Source: Cladobotryum mycophilum | Taxonomy: Eukaryota; Ascomycota; Sordariomycetes; Hypocreales; Hypocreaceae | NCBI GenBank assembly: GCA_036429605.1 | Contig: JAVFKD010000002.1 | Coordinates: 3,472,001-3,536,000 of the forward strand | Reading direction: 5' to 3' | Length of the DNA: 64,000 bases | Part shown: piece after piece, positions 10,699 through 24,058 of the stretch | Layout of the letters: every line of letters begins with the position of its first letter | How positions within the stretch are numbered: the stretch's first letter is position 1 | Made by a program: the position numbers and the translations under genes | The notes under the pieces: model-generated | What the model was told of the DNA's origin: nothing | What the model saw: only the letters and a program-made list of their open reading frames with translations | The model's database searches: none

Positions 10699-13345
10699 AT
10701 GGATTTGGAATCGAGACAGTCGGAAATGGACGAGTCTCAATTGTCCAATCCGCCACCAAGCGACTTCGACAGCTCCGACAGCGAAAGCGAGGTAGAACAA
10801 ACACAAGGACAGGAACAGGGACAGGAGCAACAGCAAAAACAAGGGCAACAGGTGGAATGGCTGGCTACATCACGAGCGCGAAGATCCACCGCTGGTAATC
10901 GCATGAAGTCTATGCTAGCAAATGAGGACCCCGACGATGATCTTGAGCTTCTCTTCGCCGAAGACGAAAACGATCAAGGCTTCTCAGGCGCCGAAGATGA
11001 TGCGTCCGACGTTCATATGGATTCGTCTTCTGATGAGAAAGATGATACCAATGCCGCCGATGATCTCGAGGGAGAGAAGGAGCTCGAGAGACTGGCAATG
11101 GAAAAACGAGCCGCACAGCGCAAACGCAAGGCTCAAGAAGCCATTCCAGCCAAATTCAGGAAAAAGGTCCGCATCGATACTACAGCATCAGACACTTCAA
11201 CACCAACACCTGCGCCAGCACCAGTGCCGCGCCCGAAGAAAAAATCCGAGCGTACATCTTGGCTGCCGTCACTGGCAGATCTCCCCACACGAGCATCGTC
11301 ACGCAAAACGACACGCATGTCGAAGGAGCAGCTTCACCAACAAATGGTGGAGCGAGAGGAAAAGCGATTAAAACAGTTGGCGCAGATGCAGAAAAAGGCG
11401 GCTAAAATGGAGGCGCTTAAGAAGCCACCCATGACGCAGGAAGACCGTTTGCGTGAGGCCGCTATTGTGGAGAAGCGCAACAGCAAGAGCTTGAATCGCT
11501 GGGAGGTAGCGGAAAAGCAGAGAGAAGAGGAGCGGAGAGCAAAACTGGCGGCCCTCCACCAAAGGACACTCAAGGGCCCTGTGATTACATTCTGGAGCGG
11601 TATTGGTGAGGCACGGCGTGTTGTGGTAGAGGAGGAGAAGCCTAAGAAGAGACGGGTTGACAAGGGCGCAAAGGAAAATGACAAGGCAAAGAGCAAAGCC
11701 ATTGGCAAGGATAAGGAGTATGATAAGGAGACAGCCGGGAACATCTCTGGACAAAAGGACGATGATGCTTCTCAACAAGAGCAACAGCCGCTTACAACAC
11801 CGTCTGCACCCGGCTCCATAGATGTCAAACCATCGCAGCTCAACTCTACACAAGCCCATCCAAACGCAACCGCATCACCAGTGGCCCCTGAATCATCACA
11901 AGACAAAGAGTCCATGGCCGCTGTGAAAGAGAACCCGGAGAAAAAGTCGGCCACTGAGAGCACACCCATCCCTCCTCCGCGTTTGTCTGTTCCGTCACTT
12001 GATGCCACTACCTCGAGTATCGGTGCAGTCCTCACCCCCAACCTTGCACCCGTAACGAGACCAGATGCGGATGACCGCCCACGGTTAATGGCTATGCCAC
12101 CCTTACCTCCCCCACCATCGTCGTCGTGTGGTGGTTTGGCCGCTCCTCTATCTGCCCCCTTCAATCATCTCCCCTGGCCACACCTTCTGGGGTCGACAGT
12201 GCCCGTTCAATAGACATCGGCAGTAAGCCATCCAGTGTATTGGCAGCACCAGTTCTTGCTCCGCCACCATCTATGACTGCGGACTTCCATACCAACTCAA
12301 ATCCCAAGTCCAATATTCTTGCTCTACCAAACACATCACAACATACACCTACTCCAGCACCACCATCATTGATACAAGGACAAACCCGACAACATATATC
12401 TGATACTAACACTACTTCTGCCAAATTCGTTCCTAAAGACATTACGATAGAGACCATTAAGAATCAGGCAGCCTTGATGAGCAAATCAGCGAGTCCCAGT
12501 CTTTCCGAGTCGGTGCCTCAATCAGCAACAGAATCATCAGCGGACCTCACTACCACAACACGAAATACCATCATCTTTCAAAATTTTGATGAAAATGCTA
12601 TCAAGGACAAGAGCATACAGACCCAACTTTTGTTTGGGCGGAAAATGAATAAACTTTCCAGTACAGTTCATTTCATTCCCCTGTCCAATGCAAACCGGGA
12701 ACTAATATTACTTGTGCAGAGCCTCCACCAAATCCCATCTGCGTCATAACCAACTTGCCTGCCAGATACCGTGACCCAAAAACAGGCTTGCCGTATTACA
12801 ATGCATACGCTTACCGTGAGATACAACGACTTAGCCGAGGCGAGCACCGCTGGAGTAAGATCCTCAATGCTTGGGTTGGCAGCGGTACTGTGGCAGCTCG
12901 TGGCGTACCAGAACGCTTTCTCAACCCAAATGCGCCGAGCAAGACTGCCGAGGAAAAGGCCAAGTTAGCACAGGCCAAAGAGCAGGCGGCACAAAAGAAA
13001 GAGGATGAGCTTCAAGCTAAGGTCAATCAGCCGCAGCCGCAGCCGCAGCCGCAGCAACAAGAAACGCAACAGAGCCCTCCGTTGCAATTACAAACAAAGC
13101 CTGTACAGACCCCCATGCAACAATCACAGCAAACATCACAGCAGCAACCACCGCAACAACCATCTCAACAAGTGCAACAGCCGATACGGTCTCAGCAACC
13201 ACCACCACCATCACCGATACCGGCTGTCGCTGAGGCATCCAAAACACAAAATGTAACCTCGCAGCCTCAACCACAATCCCTACCCATGGCCCACGCTCTG
13301 CCTGAGTCGCAATCTCAGCCTCACGTTCAGCCTCCACCAACTTGA
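10699..13345 (+). CDS. vps72: SWR1 complex subunit Vps72/Swc2 (YL1 family)
   Basis: Subunit of the SWR1 remodeller that binds and deposits histone H2A.Z. The YL1 N-terminal block is clear (WLATSRARRSTAGNRM, then an acidic H2A.Z-binding stretch and 'SWLPSLADLPTRASSRKTTR', followed by a long charged coiled coil to about residue 300). The YL1-C block is split by a well-formed 59-nt intron, 12661-12719 (GTACAG...TTGTGCAG), giving 'KLSKPPPNPICVITNLPARY' and 'DPKTGLPYYNAYAYREIQRL'. The tail is Pro/Gln-rich. Between about 12126 and 12200 the frame shifts by -1. Either one C is missing in the run at 12155-12159 (preferred, giving about 862 aa) or there is a 74-nt intron 12126-12199 with a poor GTGTGG donor. 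The protein is long for the family because of low-complexity inserts. Confidence 0.92.
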
Positions 13346-14469
13346 CAGAAAACGGTCAAAGCTATGGCCAAAAATTGGGGGAGCATTACGAGATTCAGGT
13401 GCTGCGTGTCACATTAGTCGTTCCCACTGTATTGAGTAAGGATTTGTATGTTTAGCATGACGAGGCATAACATGACGGGACGTCATGGTGTTGGTTATTT
13501 TTGAATAGAGTCGGAGATACCCAACCAACCAACCAAGCACACATTCATTCATTCATTCGTTCCTTGATTCATATTAATCCCATCGGCATTGATCAATTCA
13601 ACTGCCGGGCCACAATAACAACAAGAATTAGTAAACAATCTACCATCGACCCTCTCCCGGAAATCCGGCGGGTTTACCAAAAGAAAATTTTCCCGTCATT
13701 TCACATCAGCCAGCCTCTCACCAATCTTGTTTCATTATGGTGTCAACCAACTCAAACCAGATTGGTCCCTACATGCAGCTCTCATCACGGGTAATTATGG
13801 ATCGAGATCTAGTTCGGTCTGATTTCTTTTCTTTTTGCCTCTCAACAAGTTCCAGTTCATCGTTTAGTGCTAGCCAAAGTAGTGTGTTGGATCTAACCAA
13901 GATAGCTTCAAGTCTCTAGTAAGAGTTGCAAAAAAAAAAAAAAAAAAAGATCCTTCCACATTACAGCCATATCTCATAGTATTATGTGCTCATCCCGTCT
14001 ACTATTCCCTTTCCCCAAAACCCCGAACCCCCGAGGACTCTGAAGGCCCTGAGACCCCCTTCCCTTTCCCAGTATTAGCTTCTCCGAAGCGTTTTCATCT
14101 CTCAACCAGTTGAGGTCCATTCCAAGTGTGGTGGGTATCTAAATTAATAAATGAAAAATGTGTTTGTCCATGTGGTCAATTACCATCCCCCATTCCATGT
14201 GCCGTAAGGCGCCCATTTAAACGATTGATCCAAAGAAAACGCCAGTACCTTCTTTTCATGACTCGGAAATGATAGTCAAAGGAAATGGTCTCTATTTTGC
14301 CGTGTGATTGAGTGGACACGGGAGCCACGATGTGTTGTATGTGTGTGTGTGTGTGTCGCATAGTTGTGCTGGCCAGCCAAGCGAAGATAGACAAGAAAAA
14401 ATAAATGAGAGTTGAGTGTATGTGTATGTGTATGTGTTGTTCAGATTCGTAATATGATGTAGTATAGGC
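13346..14469. other. Convergent intergenic region
   Basis: Contains short tetranucleotide repeats (CCAA, ATTC) near 13520-13560, an A18 run at about 13931-13948, and a (GT)n microsatellite at about 14335-14356. No gene is recognisable between the two stops. Confidence 0.5.
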
Positions 14470-16040
14470 TTAGTTGTCGCTGAGGTTGCCAATAACTTCA
14501 ACCATCCAGCCCAGCTCGTTGACAAAGTCATCCAAGCCAGAATCGATGTGGCCCCCTAATAAGTTTGATCCACTGACAGGAATCTCTGAGCCCGTTCTGG
14601 GAACGAGACTTGGAGAGTTGAGGCTTGCAAATGTTTGAGCTGAACTTGAAATGCCCTTGCTTTCCTCGGTTGGTCGTGGCAGACTGTAGCCCCTGAAAGC
14701 ATGACGTCGGCGGAGCGAGGTGGAAGAGTTGAGATAAGTAAGGGTATCATCCTCGTTGTCATCGTCGTTGTCGTCCTCATCATTTGAGTCATAGAATGCC
14801 ATGGGTTCATCTTCCGAAGTGGGTGATGAAACTGCGCCGGAAGCGACGGAGATAGACCATCGAGGTTGAGATTGTGTCACAAGCTTGGAGGACTTGCTAG
14901 GCGTCTGAATATAAGAGTTCTGGGTCGCAGTGGCAATAGACTCAGACGATGCTGAACGCTGAAATGGTGGCGGCGAAAGACTGGTAAAATAGGACTGACT
15001 CTCCGAAACAGCTGATGTCGCAAAGTTATCGTCGTCGTCAGTCTCGTCGTCGTCGATGTCGTCGATTTCATCGGGGATTGTCAATAATGGGCGTTCAGTG
15101 GCGCTAGAACTAGGTCGTGAAGGAAGATCTTCGCAGAGGAAGCGACGAAGAGATTCGGGGGAGATGTCTCTTGTTCGGGTGCCCTCGGTTGGTGTAGATG
15201 TTCGGCTGTAATAAGACTCTTGTGTTGGAAAAGGAATAGTGTTGTCATAAGAGGTAAATAGGCGCCTCTCTTGGTGTTCCTGATCGAAAGATCGACCACG
15301 TGGGGCTTCACAGTGCTGCATCTTGCGGCCAAAGAACTTTTTCCAAGAGGGAGCAGGTGAGAGCGAGCGGCTTGAAGCACAGTGTCGCAAGATCGAAGCA
15401 GAAGCCGCTCGGTGATTGAAGGCTTCTGAGGGAAGCGGAGGTAAAGGCTTTGGGTTGTCGAACTTTGCCTCTGGATTCATTGTCCTAAAGTTTTCCTGGT
15501 GCATGGAGCCCATCGAGGCACTACGGGACCGTAGTGTACGCTCCATTGGAACGTTCAAAGTGTTGACTGTCTGGCCAGGCATATATGGACAGGCAGTTGT
15601 TGAAGGCATGGAGAGATCGTAGGTCTCTGATGATCCGTCCACTTCGTACTGATGATAGGATGTCAGTTTTATTTACGAGGATGATTGAGCCAGTAACTGC
15701 AAGAAGCAGGGGTGACTCTGTGTAGATGGAGGGAGGGGGATGAGGTTATGTTATATGAATAAAGACATACGTAGTAATAATAGGTATGACCCATCTTAAG
15801 GCCCCCGCTCCTCTTGCAGTCCGAGCGAACGCTGTCCTCGCAGACAATGTTCTTGAAAGAATAACACCCCCTCCACTGACCATGTCCGCGTCGGATATCC
15901 CGCTCCATCGTATAGCACGTGGAAAAGTTATCCCAGGAGCCAATGAGCTGCACGGACTGTACTGAAGGGTCCGTCTGACTGAGATGAGGCGTCAGCTCAA
16001 GTCCATCCCAACGGCTTGGATTATTATTATCATGGGGGGT
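14470..16040 (-). CDS. Conserved fungal protein with CBM48/AMPK-beta-like E-set domain (5' end unresolved)
   Basis: Two exons are clear: 16040(or further)-15771 and 15648-14470, joined by a 122-nt intron (GTATGT...CATCAG) that gives 'GHTYYYYYEVDGSSETYD' in frame. The first exon has 'VQSVQLIGSWDNFSTCYTME' followed by a basic stretch and 'QWRGCYSFK'. Together with the 'YYYYEVDGS...YD...P' end this matches the glycogen-binding E-set pattern (GSWDNF near the start, DG near the end) of AMPK-beta/CBM48 proteins. The rest is low complexity: Ser-rich, with two acidic Asp/Glu runs and 'KPLPPLPSEAF', suggesting a disordered regulatory tail. The start codon is not found; the probable acceptor is at 16041-16042 and at least one more exon must lie upstream, perhaps ending at the good GTATGC donor near 16312. 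Glycan binding is inferred from the fold only. Confidence 0.72.
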
Positions 16041-18350
16041 CTGATGTGTGTGCAGTGTGAAACAAACAGCATACTAGAACAAACGGGGTATCAAGAATCA
16101 ATCATGATCCCATCAGTCGGTGCCGCGTCCCAACCATAAGGATGATAGGGCTGACAACTTAGACAAGGGGTGTGCGACAGCTAGACAGTTTGGTGAAAGG
16201 GCTGGACGGGACGTGAAACGGTAACTAACCATATGACCAAAAGAGAGGGGGGGAACAGGGCACATCAGGGCAAAAGAAGCGGGAAATGGAAGAGAACAAT
16301 AAACTAGAGCATACCGGCGGGCTGGCAAGGTATTGCGAAAGTGTGGAGATGACGGGCTGACAACCACGCTGAGTATTCAGACACCAGACAAGGTACGAAA
16401 CCAAGGATCTGCCGTGTTTTCAAGTCCCAACCCGACAGACCGGACCGTTAAGAAAAGCAAAAACGGGCGCACAAAAAAAGATCGCTGCCGGCAGCCAGGC
16501 GTAAAGTTATGCCGCGGAAATTATGAATCAAACAAGTGATTGCGTATGCTCTCGTATGGACAAAGGAGGGGATGTGCACGTATCAATCCAGGCGAAAGAG
16601 AGACAAAGTCCGCGCACGATCGGGTCTCGATTGATGACAGAAAAAAACAAAGACAAGACAACGAATGAACGAATGTGTGTAGTGCGTATGCAGGCAAACG
16701 GCGGCAGAAGCAAAGAAAAAAGAAAGAAAAGGGAATCAATCCCAAAACGCACTCACAACAAGAAAGTAAAGAGAGTTGTCGTCGGATCCATAACGAAAGC
16801 AGAAAATAAGATGCGACAGGAAAGCGTTATTATACCGTTTCAAGCAAGTTCAAGTTGACGCCAGCGTCCGTTACTCTTGGCAGCCTCCTGCAGCAATAAG
16901 CGCCTGAACGGCAGGACAAACTGAAGCCGAGACGTCTGAGAATGCTATTGGAGACGTTTTTTCTGGTCGATTGTAACGATTATTGATGTATGTGAGCTTC
17001 AAGAGGGTGAAACACGGTGCTATAGTTGCATGTTTGAACAGGCGCTGGAAGCCTGGAAGCGGAGAGCTTGGGCAGCGCAATTGGCCAATGGGAATGCGGT
17101 AAACTCGTCTGGCCGAAGCGCCGGGATGGGTCGGGGACAAACGAGGTAGTGGTAGCGATAGTTGGTTAATAGTAGTAGGCCTTGAGCTGCTGGTGTGGTC
17201 GCTGTCCGTTGGTCGTTGGTCGTTGCTTGTTGCTTGTTGCTTGCTTGTTTGAGAGAGAGGAGTCGTCTGATGGTAATAAGATGAAGAAGACAGCCGGCGA
17301 TCTGAGTGAGGGGACGAGGACTCCTGGCTCAAATGCGCGGTGGTGGCTGGCGGTCAGGATAGTTGTAAGAAAAAGACCGCGGTCAGCAGGGGCTATGGGT
17401 AATGATTTTTAACGCAGGTTGAGGTTGCAAGGGCGATATGAGAATCTTGAGAGCCCGTTGTTACGGCATTCCGACGCGGCGATTATTGCAGAGAAGACGC
17501 GCAGGATAGCAAAGGGCGAGCGGTAAATCTCACAAATTACCTTGGGCAGGGAGCGTAACTCAAGTGTCGCCAAGTTGTCCGAAATGTCTCTGTCTTCGTA
17601 CGTACCGCAAGCAGGCGGAGGGAGGGGCTGCTGGAATGATTGAAAGGGTGACGAGGGATGGGAAATTCAATTTGGAGCAAAAGGCTGGCGAAGAACAGCT
17701 TTTGCGATCTATCTTGACCTAAGCTTGCAGCTGAGGGGCCGTTCAAAAGACCATCCATTTGACCAGCCAGACAAGACGGCTATTACTACTGGCGATCCTT
17801 GAATTCAGCTTGCTCTGTCGAATCGCAACCGCCTGTAACAGAGCGCTGCAGTTTCGTTGGTGATGGTGCAAATGCCCCTTGGAACAAGGATCCAGGGTCC
17901 CAGCAGGGGTCTCCCTCAGAAGACCAGAGGACACAGGCACAGCTCCAAGCTAATTGGATGATGGTAAGAATCTTGGCCAGACCAGGGATGGGCCAGATTC
18001 AAGGGAGATGCGCCAGAATTAGCATACGCCAATCAAACGAGAGAGGTCAGTGCTCCAACGGCTTGGCTGCAACCAATGCAAATGCACAACAGCAGCTGGT
18101 GGTTGAAGCAGAGGGCCACAAAGTGCGTTTGAGGGCTGGGCGGAGAAATGGAAATCGAATATCGACAGGGTGCGCGGAGATTTTGGATGCGTCCTTAATA
18201 ATGATGGCAGGCGTATTTGAAACGAAGACAGTTGAAGGATTCCACAGGCCTGCATGAATTGAATGCCCGAGCCCTCTTTGGATGTTGAAACGAATTGAAT
18301 GAGGCCGTCTGTTTGGTTGGAATATCTACAAGTAGATGTCTTGTGTTTGC
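16041..18350. other. Leader/intergenic stretch upstream of the E-set gene
   Basis: Probably holds the missing 5' exon(s), 5'UTR and promoter of the E-set gene. The ORF at 16871-17332 on the minus strand is Ser/Thr/Pro-rich, without similarity I recognise, and may be leader sequence. GTT/TTG short repeats occur near 17210-17255. Confidence 0.4.
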
Positions 18351-21300
18351 CTTGAATCCATCACCCTGCATCCCTCTCCCTCTCTCTCCCCCTCTCCCTC
18401 TCCCTCTCCTTCTCCCTCTCTCCCCGCTCACCTGATTCCGAACCTGCCGAGATGCTGCGCAACAGCCGTGCCTTCCCGTTTGTCAAAGAACATCACAACA
18501 CGGCAGGTGGTGGCACAGCACCAGTTTGCCTTTCGGGTAAACGTTCACCCATTGCATTGTTACTCATCCCATCTCATCTCCACCAAACGTTTGCATCCGG
18601 AGAAAGAAGACACAATGATGCTCTCACAAGTGTATCATGATCAACACGCGCAATGAGTGCTATTAACCCAAGAGTCTCGGCAGGCAGAGTTGGCGGCGAT
18701 GTAGCACTCAACCAATCTCTGGTTCAGCTGCTCTCTCCAACTCACCGACTTTCACGCCCTGCCGCTCTGGCCACTTCCGCTCTTTTCACACACACCCTCA
18801 ATTAGACAATTCCACGTGGAAGGATTATAATGCAAGACAGTTTCCAATCAAGCTGCTGTTCAGACGTCAATCGGGAGCAAACTAAAAAAGAAAGTAATTT
18901 ATTATTTTTCAGTCAACTTGTACGGAGCACCGTTGTCGGAGTGCAACACCAGATCTCGTACTCGTACTTGTAGGACAGATCGTTATCTTGAGCAACATTG
19001 GAATTGATTACATCAATCATGCTGTGTCGCTTGTATCAATTATTGTTATGTAGCACAGCATATTTATTCATGTAAGTAATATGCACGCTTTTATTCCTTC
19101 AACTTACTTTTATGCACATGCCAGGGTAGATCCCCGATGATTCCGCACACACCACCGTTTATGTGCGGGATGGGACGCAAATCGCCGTACAAAATGCACG
19201 CTCTCCGTTATTGTGGCTGGCGCTGGATCCCCCGTTCATCCTGTCCCAGGAGTAAGCGGGAATAGCCACAGTCTTCTCCTGAGGCTTGGAAACCTTCCAG
19301 AAAGTAGTGGAGGCCGCGAGCGTCTTCATCCAATCCAGGCACTCCGTACTCCGTACCTGCATGGGACCATCTGCAGTATTATGAACCCCCCTGCGCGATC
19401 TGCGACAATTTAGCGTCTTGCATGAAAGCCAAGCCCAAAAGAGGAGGGAAAACCCTGGGTTGAGATGGGCCTGTCTCTTTGCTTTTCATTACCGGTCAAC
19501 CTGTTTGGTCCCGACGATCCAGAGAATACGTTGTCTCTCCTTCTTAGTCCCTTCACGCTCGCTCACACACGCCCACTCCATAAAAACTTCTCATCGCCGG
19601 ATGTCTAGTCCTCCGAGACCTCTCTTCCGCCGAACCTCCGGATACCGGATTTGACTAAATGGTTGGACAAATAATTTATCAATGGTTAAGCCTCTAGCCT
19701 GATCTAAGTTGAATGACACAGACCAGGACCCTGAAAAAACTCGGCTTTTAGCTCTTACCAACTTGAAAAGACCAACAGAGAGTTCATGTTCCTGGCCCTG
19801 CTGAAGAATGTCACTGCAATGTCTTGGACAAGTGTCCAATAGCCTCTGTATTCCGCCCTCCAGTTTTTCTGTGAGTATCTTAGTATTTCAGACATCCATC
19901 ATGAAAATTTCTCTTGGGTCGGAATGGACTGTTGACCATTTGTCCAGATCAAAGCCCGGCTTCGCCTACATGCGACATGGATATTCTCCGCCTACCCTGT
20001 CAGAGGATCAGTGATCGCCGATATTCTTTACAAGGGCATCTGTCTTCCAGTAGACTTGAAAGTGTGGCACGTGACCAATTTCACCTGTCCTTGTGCTGCA
20101 CAGTCCCACTCTCTGAAGTGGATGTGGGTACGGTGGTAAATTACCTTGATCATGAAGCATCGGTACCGGTCATCTCCTTCCTCCCTGTTCACGGCAGTTG
20201 ATGCGTCGTTATGAATTGGGCTCTACTACCCAGTCAATAGCGTCGATAAACCATTCACCAGTTGATCATTTGACAGAGCACACTAGTTCCACACCGGATA
20301 CACGCACTCCGCAGCATTTTCTTCACTGAATTCGAGCCTGTCATATGCCCAGCCCTATCACCGATCAACCCCTGTGCAGTCATCCATCATCATGACAGGG
20401 CATGACAAACGGGTCACCTCGCATCATCCAGACCCCCGGGTTCCAATCAGTATTCAGTTACTAGGATAATGATGCAGGGGGCCCGTCAGCCCGTTATTCG
20501 TCGTCATACAAGTATAATGGATATATCAAGTACGTTGTATACGGTCATAAATTGAGGTCAAATGGTCAGAAGACGGGGCATGCGCGCGCAACGGGACGGA
20601 ATTATGAGACCTTCATTGCTACTAATTATTCCTCATCTAGTACAGACAACAAGAACACATATGGAGTACTTGTAATAGCCACGCCCTCCCTCCACGATCC
20701 GCCTTCTATCCACTTGGTAAGCATCTAATATTTTATACTAAGGTCTTGCCTTACGAGAGTATGCATTGGGTTTAGATGACCAAGTTCAATTTTATCTCCA
20801 ATAACGTCATTTACACAGACACCCCAATATTTTATGAATGGCAAGGACTATTGATAAGGTCCCACAAAGCATGAGCCCTGTGGAGCAAATTCGGCATCTG
20901 CCATTCCTATTCTTGAACACATTTCCAGGGTACTGATCACCAAGACGGCAAATTCTAGCAGTGAATACCACAATGGCGTTGACGATAGCCGGGGGTTTCT
21001 GGTTCCTTCTTCAGTGACTCATTGATTGTTATGAAGAAATATCGCATCGCTACCTAGCGGTGACTCCGAAAGCTACACTACGTCTCCTGGTGCTTTGATC
21101 AATGAAGCTACTCGTACCGTGAATGCTACCATGAATGTCACAGCATGCAATGAGGCCATTTTCGTCGTCCATTCCAATTCCATGTGGGTAGATATGGTGG
21201 AGACTTCACTCTGTAACTCTTGATCGTGAAGCTGACTGCGAACATGCTTCTAGAAATTCACTCATGTCATGGTCAAGTGAGTGGAGCAAAGCTTTTTTCT

Positions 21301-21580
21301 CTTTTTTCTCTTTCCATCAGCCGGCAGCTCCCTTGGCCTCACCGTCTTACTGAAGAAAACGCCACCAAACGCCACCAAACGCCACCTTTCATTGGAACGT
21401 TCTACGTGAGCATTGCGCACAAACCGTCATCATCTATTCACCCTCCTGGCGTTCAAAATCCAAGCCTGTTCAGGCGTTCCATAGAAGCCGGAGATCCAAT
21501 CATGCTTATTTCCGGTGTTGTCTATTCTCGGTGACTGCATAATACAGGTGTGCTCTCGAAACCATCATCCAATGAGAACA
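18351..21580. other. Gene-poor region with CT-rich tract
   Basis: A CT-rich tract (CCCTCT units) spans about 18365-18427. Three tandem 10-bp AACGCCACCA-type units lie near 21358-21387. No ORF here shows a recognisable domain, and no intact gene is supported over 3 kb. Confidence 0.45.
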
Positions 21581-21668
21581 TCCGATATGGTGTAGTGGCT
21601 AACATCGCTCGCTCTCAACCTCCAAGTTGAAGATCCGAGCAGCCCGGGGTTCGATTCCCCGTATCGGA
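21581..21668 (+). tRNA. tRNA-Glu (CTC) with intron
   Basis: The acceptor arms TCCGATA/TATCGGA pair. The D arm contains TGGTGTAGTGGCTAACA. The anticodon stem GCTCG/CGAGC encloses a loop CTCTCA with anticodon CTC (Glu), followed by an intron of about 16-17 nt placed after position 37. The T arm is CGGGG-TTCGATT-CCCCG. Poly-T follows shortly after (near 21675), consistent with polymerase III termination. Confidence 0.93.
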
Positions 21669-23905
21669 GAATACATTTCTTTTTGTCTTCTTTTTTCTTG
21701 ACCTTGAATTTTTTTGGTTGTTGTTTGGCTGTATGTTCTTAGAGGGCCGTAATTCTCTACTCATAACAAGCAATATGAGTAGAAGCTCTTATAGGAACAT
21801 AATTGCTACCATTTGATCGTGTCTTGGAAATGGCAACAGAGCGGTCATCCTCATACACTACCCTATAGCTGTCGAGGTGCCTTGTTTATTGTTGTAGTAT
21901 TTAGCCTGGAAGCTCCAATAGAAACTGTGTGCCTTTTTTTCCCGGGATAATGGGGTATTTTATTCTCTATGAAAATATAATCAAACTGATTCTCCTAAAT
22001 GCGATGCTATCTGCCTTAACCACTTTTACAAAACAACTTCGTTGACATTATGTGATACTCAAAATTCTGGTCATGCGAAATAAGCCAGTAAAATATTAAA
22101 GACATTCCCTGGCCGTCCAAAGTTCTATATCTACTCGCCCAAAGATATATCTAGCACATGTAGCTTACACGTTTATAGGCAGCGGAGAACTCGAGGCCCC
22201 GTTAAGCTCTTTATTGGAGTACTATATCGATGCTGTGTTGGTGACCCGGGACTCCCTCACTTCTATACCGGATGTACCAGTGTTCTACTGCGGTGGCAGG
22301 TCATGGTATTCGACGCCTTTCTGGAAGATCCACGTAGGCCTCAGGGCTATGAGTTGGTGGTCTCCCCTTTGTCGGTGGTATTGCGGCACAATGAACGCTC
22401 TCGTCGGTTGGGATTGTGATACGACTTTTGAAGTGCACGCTTCGGAATGACAGCGTTGTTGGCCACTCATATAATGGCTGGGCAGCAGATGGATCATCCA
22501 TAGAGGATCGATACCAGGCTACAAAAATCCGTTGTAATTCCTACATTTGAGCCCAGTCGCCCGACAGCTAAAAGCGCCCTGCAAGAAAGTTTAACCTCCC
22601 GCCCCAAAAGTCTTCATATACTCCTTCTGGTGTTCTGGCGCCTTTGTCAAGGTCCACCTTACCAGCTCTGGTATAGATGGGGGACTCTGCTGGTGTACGG
22701 CTTGTTTCAATGCACTTGTCATTTTCGAGAGGTCACACTCGCGAAGAGGATGTGTTTCTGTCCTTTAATCCACATTAGAATAGTCTCGAGTAAGACTATT
22801 AGTCGCGCCTAGTCATTCGATGACTGTGCCATCTTCAAGGTTTCTAAAGTTAGGAATACCAAGCCTTTGAGATTTGTGTTGGCATGTGTCTTTGACGAGA
22901 AAAAATTGTCTAGTCAATACCTTCTGCCATTATGAACCTTCAAGATGGCTTGGCATCATAGTCTCAGGCCTGAGGAATTGTCACCGATGCCCAAGCTCGT
23001 CTCTTCAGAATATGTCCAAAGAGCTACATCTGTTTGCATTGAACGCAACCTGGCGCGTATCTCATCTACAATCTTCCTCAAAAGTACCAGTTCACTTAGA
23101 GTACAGCATTGTAAACCTGGAATCATCCAAGCCACAGCCATCATCACTTTGTCCTGCCTTAAGGTCGTAGTGCTATCTTGAGGTCGATAGAACATAGATT
23201 GTGGGTGACTCGACGTTAATTTAACTTATTGACATATGTATCGAGAGCCTCCGTTGCCACAACTGTCCTTGAGGGTCAGGTGGAGGACTACGCCTTCAAA
23301 CTCGCCCTATAGAGGCAGGGCCTCGAAACCTTGCGTCTACAGCAGTCGCCACTGGGCTTTCAGACTATAGACTAAGCTATATTATCTGCAGAGAGTTAAT
23401 GGCACTTTAAGGAACTTGGCCGCATAGTTCTCAATGGCTTCTGATCGATGATCTCGCCTGTGATCGCAAATCAGCATATTAGTATTATAGATATTACCAC
23501 CGCCATAGCTATACAACTGTTAGTTTAATCAGCTATTTCGCCGCCTGGGACTTTTGTCGTTGTAGGTAGTAGAAGGATAGAAATCCAGTCAGTGCTGTAA
23601 ATAAACAGTATGACAGCAACGAGCTGCAGGAGAACCAAGGGTCCCGCCACAGGACCCCACGACCAAGCGCTATCTTGATGACAATTTCTCGACGTTTTCC
23701 TAGAGAAATCTAATAAGTCAAATATACATATATGTGCATATGTGTATATAAATATCCGTAGGAGGAGGTTCCAACGCCCGTATCTTACAACGACGTGGAT
23801 CAGACAAACTTGAGCACGCCCCCTGAAGCGAAACAGTCGTACTAATGCAGGAAATGTATTCATGTACTCTCTTATTCTGAACCGCGGCGCGGATCAAGGA
23901 AAAAA
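21669..23905. other. Gene-poor region between two tRNAs
   Basis: No intact gene. Minus-strand ORFs at 22285-22501 and 22956-23195 are short and have no recognisable domain; they could be relics. The DNA is moderately A/T-rich near 21990-22150. Confidence 0.4.
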
Positions 23906-24001
23906 GCCAAGATGGCCGAGTGGTCTAAGGCGATGGTTTTAAGTTATACTTACTTGATCACCATTATCGAGAGATGCCGGGGTTCGAACCCCCGTCTTGG
24001 C
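23906..24001 (+). tRNA. tRNA-Leu (TAA) with intron
   Basis: The acceptor arms GCCAAGA/TCTTGGC pair. The long variable arm (TCGAGAGATGC region) is typical of Leu. The anticodon stem ATGGT/ACCAT holds a loop TTTAAG with anticodon TAA, followed by an intron of about 15 nt. The T arm is CGGGGTTCGAACCCCCG. A T-rich terminator follows near 24010-24021. Confidence 0.94.
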
Positions 24002-24031
24002 ATATGCTTTTCTATTTTTTTATGCGACAGA

Positions 24032-24058
24032 CTATTATTATTATTATTATTATTATTA
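24032..24058 (+). repeat. (TTA)n microsatellite
   Basis: About nine uninterrupted ATT/TTA units directly downstream of the tRNA-Leu gene. Confidence 0.9.

Noticed and set aside
16871..17332. 153-residue Ser/Thr-rich ORF as a separate gene
   Set aside because: No domain, no good start context, and it lies where the leader of the E-set gene is expected.
22285..23195. Minus-strand ORFs as a decayed transcription factor
   Set aside because: No zinc-cluster or other motif could be found; too weak to call.
24032..24058. Regular short repeats that might suggest a CRISPR-like array
   Set aside because: A simple trinucleotide microsatellite in a eukaryotic genome; no repeat-spacer structure anywhere in the window.
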